DNA of 6,583 nt from an uncultured Cytophagaceae bacterium. Lineage in GTDB: Bacteria > Bacteroidota > Bacteroidia > Cytophagales > Spirosomataceae. The number at the start of each line of letters is the position of its first letter. Position 1 is the first letter of the stretch. Both the position numbers and the translations under genes were made by a program. Shown one piece after another: positions 1-5,717 of this stretch. The notes under the pieces are model-generated. The model saw only the letters and a program-made list of their open reading frames with translations, did not search any database and had not been told where the DNA came from. The stretch lies in assembly GCA_903837305.1 (NCBI GenBank), contig CAILUB010000208.1, positions 1 through 6,583 on the forward strand, given 5' to 3'.

Positions 1-89
1 AACTTAGACTGCCAGGTCAAGAAGCCTTGAATGCTATACATCCTCAGCCACCCAACCATCAGTTAATCAAAGTTGCACTTCGAACTTGA
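1..89 (+). CDS. C-terminal end of an unidentified upstream gene (partial)
   Basis: The frame beginning at base 3 stays open from the window edge to a TGA at 87-89 and would encode about 28 residues ending in HQLIKVALRT. The other two forward frames stop within the first 30 bases (TAG at 5-7, TGA at 28-30), so this is the only frame that can carry a gene into the window. In a cluster this compact, the tail of a preceding co-directional gene is expected here. Its stop overlaps a possible TTG start at 86-88 (TTGA) of the next gene, as seen in translationally coupled pairs. The fragment is too short to assign a function. It could be chance, since a 29-codon open stretch is not rare. Confidence 0.4.
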   Translation, partial: LRLPGQEALNAIHPQPPNHQLIKVALRT

Positions 90-118
90 ATTCACCAATA
101 AATACAATTGAAAACGAT

Positions 119-937
119 ATGGCAAACTACACCATAACATTTGCTACTCTCGAATGCTTAGAGCATACAAAAATGTGTGTTGAAAGCTTGATAAAATCTG
201 GTGTAGAAGCTAAACGCATTGTTGCTGTAGACAATAGTTCTTCAGACGGAACAGCCGAATACCTTCAGCAATTGGGATTGGGTGCGGCAATAATAAATCG
301 TCAAAACCTATCATGCGGAGCCGCGTGGAATCAAGGCATCTTAGTCCATCAGAGTGACTGGACGATAGTTATGAACAATGATGTTGTTGTAACAGATAAA
401 TTTGCAGATAAATTAATTGGATTTGCAATTAACAATAATCTTAAATTGGTTTCGCCGGCAAGAGTCGACGGTAGTTTGGATTACGACTTCTCAAGTTTTG
501 CAAGAGAAGCCGAGTTGAAGATGGCTAAGGCTGTGCGCCTAGGTTCTAGTAATGCTATTTGTATGTGCATACATTGGTCTCTATTCAATGAAATTGGTTT
601 TTTTAGAGCTAACCCTTCATTATTGGGATTTGAGGATGGGCTTTTTTATAACGACTTAAGAAAGAAAAAAATTCGGCATGCAACTACTGGTAGTGTTTGG
701 ATACACCACTTTGGTAGCGTTACCCAGGAGCATATGAAAATGGCCTTAGGGAAAAAAAATAATGAAGTTCTTACAAAGGTAAGTGATAGAAAACTTTATG
801 GGCAGTCTTGGTTCGAGCGCAAGTTGTATCGACACAGCTTAAAAAAATCTCATAGAAATTGGCGAGAAAATGAAATTAAAGACCACGGCATGACTTTACA
901 CGGGATGAGAGAGAAAAATGAGTTTATTTGGATTTAA
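119..937 (+). CDS. Glycosyltransferase family 2 protein (GT-A fold)
   Basis: Probable cytoplasmic or membrane-associated transferase that adds one sugar from a nucleotide-sugar donor to a growing polysaccharide repeat unit. Donor and acceptor cannot be read from the sequence. Numbering from ATG 119 (272 aa), the GT-A core starts at once (YTITFATLECLEHTK). It then shows VDNSSSDGT at 37-45, which is the nucleotide-binding motif of family 2, the Gly-Asn rich NLSCGAAWNQG segment, and MNNDVVV with the NND metal/nucleotide site at 86-88. FEDGLFY follows, with E172-D173 in the place of the usual catalytic acid region, and an HH pair lies at 196-197. The C-terminal 50 residues are basic and aromatic without a membrane helix, so membrane contact would be peripheral. 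Start: ATG 119 puts the first beta strand at the usual distance from the N-terminus. An in-frame TTG at 86 would add 11 residues and overlap the upstream stop. Neither has a clear ribosome-binding site. Being next to gmd/fcl makes a fucosyl donor possible, but this is unproven. Confidence 0.9.
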   Translation: MANYTITFATLECLEHTKMCVESLIKSGVEAKRIVAVDNSSSDGTAEYLQQLGLGAAIINRQNLSCGAAWNQGILVHQSDWTIVMNNDVVVTDKFADKLIGFAINNNLKLVSPARVDGSLDYDFSSFAREAELKMAKAVRLGSSNAICMCIHWSLFNEIGFFRANPSLLGFEDGLFYNDLRKKKIRHATTGSVWIHHFGSVTQEHMKMALGKKNNEVLTKVSDRKLYGQSWFERKLYRHSLKKSHRNWRENEIKDHGMTLHGMREKNEFIWI

Positions 938-950
938 TATTTATTTTGGG

Positions 951-970
951 TTTAAAAGCGAAGCTTTAAA
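951..970 (+). other. Small AT-rich hairpin over the fcl start region
   Basis: The bases AAAGC (955-959), GAA (960-962) and GCTTT (963-967) can form a five-pair stem. With A954 bulged, three further A-U pairs extend it to the first base of the fcl ATG at 970. In mRNA this could partly hide the initiation region. The stem is short and AT-rich, so it may be chance. It has no U-tract after a GC-rich stem and is not a terminator. Confidence 0.2.
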
Positions 971-1947
971 TGAATAAGTCACACATCTCTACAAAAATAT
1001 TTGTTGCCGGGCACTGCGGAATGGTGGGATCTGCGATCGTACGTCAATTAATGTCTACGGAGAATTGTCGCATTGTTACTAGAAAGCGTTCTGAGCTTGA
1101 CCTAACTAACCAAGAGGCAACAAAATATTTTTTGAAAATGGAAAAGCCTGATCAAATTTATATTGCAGCCGCGAAGGTGGGTGGCATTTACGCAAATAAT
1201 TCTTTTCCTGCAGAATTTATTTATACCAATTTAATGATTGAATTAAACCTCATACACCAAGCATATGAAGCTGGCGTCAAAAAGTTAATTTTTTTAGGTT
1301 CAAGTTGTATTTATCCTCGACTAGCAGATCAACCAATGCGCGAAGATACGCTATTAACTGGCTTGCTTGAACCTACAAATGAACCATACGCCATAGCAAA
1401 AATTGCTGGTATTAAATTGTGTGAAAGCTATAATCGACAATACGGTCAAAAAAATGGTCTAGATTATCGTTCCATAATGCCAACAAACCTTTATGGACCA
1501 GGTGACAATTACCATCCTGAAAATAGCCATGTAATTCCTGCTTTGATTCGCAGGCTTCATGAGGCGAAATCAAAACAATTACCCTCAGTTGTTGTATGGG
1601 GAAGCGGCTCTCCTATGAGGGAATTCCTATTTGTTGATGACTTAGCTTCTGCTGCTGTTCATGTTATGAACTTAGATCTTTCTATATATAAAGCGCAGAC
1701 ACAGCCGATGATTAGTCACATTAATGTGGGATATGGCGAAGACATATCTATCCGTGATCTGGCACTTAAAATAGCCAAAGTAGTTGGTTACAAAGGCGAG
1801 CTCACTTTTGATATTACTAAACCCGATGGCTCCCCTAAAAAGCTAATGGATAGTTCTAGATTAAAGAAACTAGGCTGGGTAGCAAAAGTTAATTTAGATG
1901 CGGGACTTAATTTGGCTTATCAAGATTTTTTGAAATTCAACAAATGA
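970..1947 (+). CDS. fcl: GDP-L-fucose synthase (GDP-4-keto-6-deoxymannose 3,5-epimerase/4-reductase)
   Basis: Cytoplasmic NADPH-dependent enzyme that epimerises GDP-4-keto-6-deoxy-D-mannose at C3 and C5 and reduces C4 to give GDP-L-fucose. It is a short-chain dehydrogenase/reductase of the extended (epimerase) type with 325 residues, the normal size. The N-terminal Rossmann motif is GHCGMVG, with glycines at 14, 17 and 20. AAAKVGGI lies near 66-73. The catalytic set expected from the E. coli enzyme is complete: SSC at 111-113 (Ser111 and Cys113), Tyr140 and Lys144 in EPYAIAK, and His187 in NSHVIP. WGSGSPMREF and SHINVGYG are also kept. Compared with E. coli Fcl as I recall it, about four residues are inserted near 160-164 (QKNGLDYR). 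ATG 970 matches the family N-terminus, although no Shine-Dalgarno sequence is visible. The stop overlaps the gmd start (ATGA, 1944-1947), which suggests coupled translation of two consecutive pathway steps. Also called wcaG in colanic-acid clusters. Confidence 0.97.
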   Translation: MNKSHISTKIFVAGHCGMVGSAIVRQLMSTENCRIVTRKRSELDLTNQEATKYFLKMEKPDQIYIAAAKVGGIYANNSFPAEFIYTNLMIELNLIHQAYEAGVKKLIFLGSSCIYPRLADQPMREDTLLTGLLEPTNEPYAIAKIAGIKLCESYNRQYGQKNGLDYRSIMPTNLYGPGDNYHPENSHVIPALIRRLHEAKSKQLPSVVVWGSGSPMREFLFVDDLASAAVHVMNLDLSIYKAQTQPMISHINVGYGEDISIRDLALKIAKVVGYKGELTFDITKPDGSPKKLMDSSRLKKLGWVAKVNLDAGLNLAYQDFLKFNK

Positions 1948-3047
1948 AGTCAAATAAAGTGGCTCTTATAACTGGAGTAACTGGTCAAGATGGCTCTTAT
2001 CTTGCAGAGTTTTTATTAGGAAAAGGATATATTGTTCACGGTGTTAAGCGCCGTGCAAGTCTATTCAATACGCAACGTGTAGATCATATTTATCAAGACT
2101 CTCATGTTGAAAACCCTAGATTCAAATTGCATTTTGGAGACTTAACCGATACAAGTAACTTAATTAGGATCGTAGAAGAAACGCAGCCAGATGAAATATA
2201 TAACTTAGGGGCACAAAGCCATGTGGCTGTGAGTTTTGAAAGCCCTGAATACACTGCAGATGTAGATGCCATGGGCACTTTACGACTTTTGGAGGCTATA
2301 AGGATTTTGGGTTTAAGTAACAAAACACGTTTTTACCAAGCTTCATCTTCTGAGTTGTATGGTTTGGTTCAGGAAAAGCCGCAAAAAGAATCTACACCTT
2401 TTTATCCAAGAAGTCCTTATGCTGTAGCAAAGTTATATGCTTATTGGATAACTGTTAATTATCGCGAGGCCTATGGAATATTCGCTTGTAACGGAATACT
2501 TTTTAACCACGAAAGTCCAAGGAGAGGAGAAACTTTTGTTACCCGAAAAATAACGAGAGGTCTTTGTAACATTGCTCACGGCTTGGAGAAATGCTTATAT
2601 TTGGGTAATTTGAACTCATTACGTGATTGGGGCCATGCTAGAGACTATGTAAGAATGCAGTGGATGATGTTGCAGCAGCAAGAACCAGAGGATTTTACAA
2701 TTGCAACTGGAATACAATTTAGTGTTAGGCAGTTTATTGAATGTACAGCTAAAGAACTTGGTATTACCCTTAAATTTAGTGGTGATGAAATAGAAGAGAT
2801 TGCTACTGTTGATTTTATTCAAGGTGATTCAGCACCGGCTCTAAAAATTGGAGATGTAATAATCAGAGTTGATCCTACATATTTTCGACCAACAGAGGTC
2901 GAAAGTTTATTGGGTGATGCTTCAAAAGCCAAAGTTAAACTTGGATGGGAGCCTAAAATTTCTTTTGATCAGTTGTGTGCTGAAATGGTTGAACATGATT
3001 TAGCTCAAGCTAAAAGCAGGGCTATGCTAATTAAACATGGATTTTAA
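1944..3047 (+). CDS. gmd: GDP-mannose 4,6-dehydratase
   Basis: Cytoplasmic NADP-dependent dehydratase that converts GDP-D-mannose to GDP-4-keto-6-deoxy-D-mannose, the first committed step to GDP-L-fucose and the substrate for the enzyme encoded just upstream. It has 367 residues, close to the usual 370 or so. The Rossmann motif is GVTGQDGSYL, with glycines at 11, 14 and 17. The RR pair at 36-37 belongs to the cofactor and tetramer contact region seen in this family. GDLTD lies at 65-69, and SSSELYG at 134-140 supplies Ser135 (Thr in E. coli) and Glu137. Tyr159 and Lys163 of the YxxxK catalytic pair sit in SPYAVAKLY. NHESPRRGETFVTRKI (188-203) and LRDWGHARDYV are near-invariant family blocks. 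YFRPTEVE and LLGDASKAKVKLGW mark the normal C-terminal substrate-binding part. The Thr-to-Ser change keeps the hydroxyl and should not matter. The order fcl-gmd is the reverse of the familiar gmd-fcl. No premature stop or frameshift is seen. Confidence 0.97.
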   Translation: MKSNKVALITGVTGQDGSYLAEFLLGKGYIVHGVKRRASLFNTQRVDHIYQDSHVENPRFKLHFGDLTDTSNLIRIVEETQPDEIYNLGAQSHVAVSFESPEYTADVDAMGTLRLLEAIRILGLSNKTRFYQASSSELYGLVQEKPQKESTPFYPRSPYAVAKLYAYWITVNYREAYGIFACNGILFNHESPRRGETFVTRKITRGLCNIAHGLEKCLYLGNLNSLRDWGHARDYVRMQWMMLQQQEPEDFTIATGIQFSVRQFIECTAKELGITLKFSGDEIEEIATVDFIQGDSAPALKIGDVIIRVDPTYFRPTEVESLLGDASKAKVKLGWEPKISFDQLCAEMVEHDLAQAKSRAMLIKHGF

Positions 3048-3057
3048 AATCTCATAA

Positions 3058-3072
3058 ATGGTGTGTTAATTG
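3058..3072 (+). promoter_or_regulatory. TTG start of the export gene behind an in-frame ATG-stop minicistron
   Basis: ATG GTG TGT TAA occupies 3058-3069 and is followed directly, in the same frame, by the TTG at 3070 that must open the export gene. The TAA rules out the ATG and the GTG at 3061 as starts of the long product. The next in-frame ATG is codon 28, past the signal peptide, so TTG 3070 is the only start that keeps a complete export signal. Ribosomes starting at the ATG could stop and restart at the TTG. No clear Shine-Dalgarno sequence precedes either codon. Confidence 0.35.
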
Positions 3073-5712
3073 ACTAAAAATATTTTTTTAAATTTACTTT
3101 TTCTGGCGATTTGTCTTTTTACAAACTCAGTTTACTCACAATATGGCTCTATGGGTGGTGTGGGGGCTGGTGGTGCGCCCGTTTATGGTGCGCCTGGAAA
3201 TGCTAATATGCAAAGTGGTGGTGGTTCGCTATTGCCGCAACCTGTTAACATTAAATCTAATGATCCTCTTCCCTCGGTACCGTCAGGATCGATTGCCACT
3301 TTACAAAACCTTGAGCCTCTTAAGCCTAATGAATTTCAAAAATATGTACTTGAAACAACAGGCAACAAGCTACTTTTGTATGGAGCCTCTTTTTTTGAAA
3401 ATTTCCAAATTCAAAAAAATCATATTACGAATAATTTGCAAGCAGCGAACAATCCATATGAGTTGGGAGGCGCTTCGCCGGTAAGCGGCGATTATCCAAT
3501 TGGACCTGGTGATCAGTTATTAATTCGAGGCTGGGGCTCACTAGAAATAGACGTAAGAGCTTTGGTTGATCGTAATGGCTTTATAAACGTACCCAAAATT
3601 GGAGCCATTTATTTAAATGGAGTTAAGTTTTCTCAGGCGGAATGGGTTATTAGGTCAGCTTTTAGCAAGTACTTCAAGGACTTTCAAGTCAGCGTTTCTA
3701 TGGGGCAGTTGAGAGCCATAAATATATATTTGGTAGGGCAAGCTCGTCGTCCGGGTGCTTATTCTTTAAGTAGTAACGCAACTCTTTCGAGTGCTTTCTT
3801 TGGTACAGGCGGTCCTAATCAAAATGGATCAATGCGACGAGTTAAACTTCAAAGGGCTGGAAAATTAATAGCTGAATTTGATTTATATGAATTTCTTTCA
3901 AACGGCAATAAAGATAGTGATATCAAATTAATTGAAGGTGATGTAATAATTATACCGGAAGCTTATGGCTATGTAGCATTTACAGGCAAAGTGAATAATC
4001 CTGCCGTCTTTGAATTGAAAGCTAGCAATGAAAAATTAGAAAATTTGCTACCGTTATCTGGAGGTTTTGCAACAACAGCAGATCCACGGGTAGCATACAT
4101 TGACCGTCTAGATCCAAAGCTAAATCCAGCGCGGTCGATTATTGAAATTTCTTTAGATAAAAATGTACTAGGTAGTATCTTTTTAAAAAATGCAGATATA
4201 GTAGATATACATCCTATTACCACCGAAATTACAAACTCGGTCACGTTGCGCGGTAGTGTTGCGCAACCTAAGAGGGTCCTTTGGCGACAAGGACTTCGTA
4301 TCACGGACATCATTCCATCTAAAGAATTTCTTTTAAGTAAAGAGTCTCTGCGGCGTCAAAACGAATTGCTTTTCGATGTAAATCAACGCGAGAGAACCCA
4401 ACGAGAACGTGAAAATATTCCAGAAGACCTTTTGGAAGACGCGGCATACGACGTGAGAGTAGATCAAAAAACCCTTAAAGAGGTGAAAGCTAGGCGTTCT
4501 GTTGTAGGAGATGGAATAAATAATAATGCACCGGACCTTGGTATCGCTTCTTCATCATCTAATCAATTAAGTAAGCCATCTGAAGTTAAACCAAGCATAA
4601 ATTCAAAAGAAAATAATAAAAGTATAGAAGACTTTCGGGAAGCAAGAAGTTCTCGTTTATTCTCAAATCAAAATCCTATTAAGATTAATGAACGAAACTC
4701 TATGCCTTCAGTGATCGAATCTGTAGGTTATTTATTTGAAGAACTTAACTGGGACTATGCAGTTATTGAACGAATTAACCGAAAAAATTTAACATCTACT
4801 CTTATCCCTTTTAATTTGGGACGAGTACTTAGTAACGAAAAAGATACCGAAAACCACTTACTAGAATCTGGTGATATTATTACAATTTTTTCAGTAAATG
4901 ATATTCGTATACCTATTTCTAAAAGAAGAGTGATTGTTCGTGTTGAGGGTGAAGTTGCTCAACCTGGAATATACCAGGCAAAAACGGATGAATCGTTGTC
5001 CGATATATTGAAGCGAGCTGGCGGGTTAACTAGTGATGCATATTTGTTTGGTGCAGGTTTCTATCGAGAAGAAGTACGTAAAACACAGTCAGAGAATTTA
5101 GCAAAATTATTACGAAAATTGGAGTCTGAAACGAGCGGACAGTTAGCACAAGCAAGTCAAAGTTTCGGTGCAAGTAGTGATGCCTCCTTAAATCAATCGC
5201 GAATCTTATCTGCACAACAAGCTCAAAAACAAGCCCTTGAGCGTATTAGAAACTTGAGGCCAGAAGGAAGAATTGCCCTTGGGTTAGAACCGAATTATTT
5301 AAACTTTATAAATAAATTACCTAACATTCGTTTGCAGGATGGTGATCGCCTGTACATCCCGCCTCGACCTGACTTTGTATTTTTGTATGGTGCTGTTAAT
5401 TCGGAATCAGCACTGATATTCAAAGTGGATAAAAATGTAAATCATTATCTAGAGCTTGCTGGTGTTTCTGCTGGAGCAGATCGTAAATCGGTCATTCTTA
5501 TTCGCGCAGATGGATCTGCGCTAACACGGAGTTCGGGCTGGATGAGCTCAATAAATGATATCAAAGTAATGCCTGGCGATTCTATAGTTATGCCTGAGAA
5601 GCTTGACAGAGAGGAAAATTGGAGTTCCTTTGTTCGAAATGCTAAGGATATAACTCAGATTTTTTATCAATTAGGATTGGGTGCTGCGGGCCTAAAAGCA
5701 CTGGGTTACTGA
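3070..5712 (+). CDS. Multi-SLBB polysaccharide export protein (Wza/OPX-like), 880 aa
   Basis: Probable periplasmic/outer-membrane exporter that carries polysaccharide out of the cell together with the Wzz-like protein encoded next. Residues 1-23 form a Sec signal peptide: a lysine, a hydrophobic core, then VYS before Q24. There is no lipobox, since the only cysteine in the core (C16) is preceded by isoleucine, so this is probably not a lipoprotein, unlike Wza. A Gly-rich stretch (24-53) follows. The Poly_export domain lies at about 142-213 (YPIGPGDQLLIRGWG). SLBB-type units are read at about 218-296 (INIYLVGQARRPGAY), 300-380, 390-605 (split by a long insertion), 620-763 (RVEGEVAQPGIY, with a helical Gln-rich insertion) and 769-841. 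A hydrophobic/amphipathic tail at 855-880 may be the outer-membrane helix. Wza is under 400 residues, but long multi-SLBB relatives are common in Betaproteobacteria. The TTG start is chosen because it keeps the signal peptide. The Wzz-like gene begins five bases after the stop. Confidence 0.9.
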   Translation: MTKNIFLNLLFLAICLFTNSVYSQYGSMGGVGAGGAPVYGAPGNANMQSGGGSLLPQPVNIKSNDPLPSVPSGSIATLQNLEPLKPNEFQKYVLETTGNKLLLYGASFFENFQIQKNHITNNLQAANNPYELGGASPVSGDYPIGPGDQLLIRGWGSLEIDVRALVDRNGFINVPKIGAIYLNGVKFSQAEWVIRSAFSKYFKDFQVSVSMGQLRAINIYLVGQARRPGAYSLSSNATLSSAFFGTGGPNQNGSMRRVKLQRAGKLIAEFDLYEFLSNGNKDSDIKLIEGDVIIIPEAYGYVAFTGKVNNPAVFELKASNEKLENLLPLSGGFATTADPRVAYIDRLDPKLNPARSIIEISLDKNVLGSIFLKNADIVDIHPITTEITNSVTLRGSVAQPKRVLWRQGLRITDIIPSKEFLLSKESLRRQNELLFDVNQRERTQRERENIPEDLLEDAAYDVRVDQKTLKEVKARRSVVGDGINNNAPDLGIASSSSNQLSKPSEVKPSINSKENNKSIEDFREARSSRLFSNQNPIKINERNSMPSVIESVGYLFEELNWDYAVIERINRKNLTSTLIPFNLGRVLSNEKDTENHLLESGDIITIFSVNDIRIPISKRRVIVRVEGEVAQPGIYQAKTDESLSDILKRAGGLTSDAYLFGAGFYREEVRKTQSENLAKLLRKLESETSGQLAQASQSFGASSDASLNQSRILSAQQAQKQALERIRNLRPEGRIALGLEPNYLNFINKLPNIRLQDGDRLYIPPRPDFVFLYGAVNSESALIFKVDKNVNHYLELAGVSAGADRKSVILIRADGSALTRSSGWMSSINDIKVMPGDSIVMPEKLDREENWSSFVRNAKDITQIFYQLGLGAAGLKALGY

Positions 5713-5717
5713 TATTT

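Noticed and set aside
2102..2323. Open frame on the - strand inside gmd (73 codons); a similar one at 2619-2822.
   Set aside because: Both lie wholly within strongly conserved gmd coding sequence and their translations show no domain-like features.
2344..2352. Gmd Ser135 in place of the E. coli catalytic Thr as a possible inactivating change.
   Set aside because: Ser keeps the hydroxyl, and Glu137, Tyr159 and Lys163 are all present. The substitution is conservative.
3058..3060. ATG 3058 as the start of the export gene.
   Set aside because: An in-frame TAA at 3067-3069 closes it after three codons.
3109..3120. Cys16 of the export protein as a lipobox cysteine (LAIC).
   Set aside because: The residue before it is Ile, not Gly/Ala/Ser, and the hydrophobic core continues beyond it. 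A type I site after residue 23 fits better.
3143..3484. Open + strand frame of 113 codons overlapping the 5' part of the export gene.
   Set aside because: It is the alternative frame of a Gly-rich, AT-rich coding region. The overlapping frame has a signal peptide and Poly_export domain.
4248..4260. GCGCGGTAGTGTT resembles the ops element recognised by RfaH (core GCGGTAGCGT, one mismatch).
   Set aside because: It lies deep inside the export gene and encodes the conserved LRGSV strand of an SLBB unit. ops elements sit in the untranslated leader of polysaccharide operons.
3969..4313. Open - strand frame of 114 codons within the export gene, and another at 5030-5215.
   Set aside because: Antisense shadows of SLBB coding sequence with no recognisable motif.
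268..5688. Near-identical stretches CAATTGGGATTGGGTGC (about 269-285) and CAATTAGGATTGGGTGC (about 5668-5684), both encoding QLGLGAA.
   Set aside because: Short match in two unrelated proteins with no flanking similarity. Coincidence is the simplest explanation.
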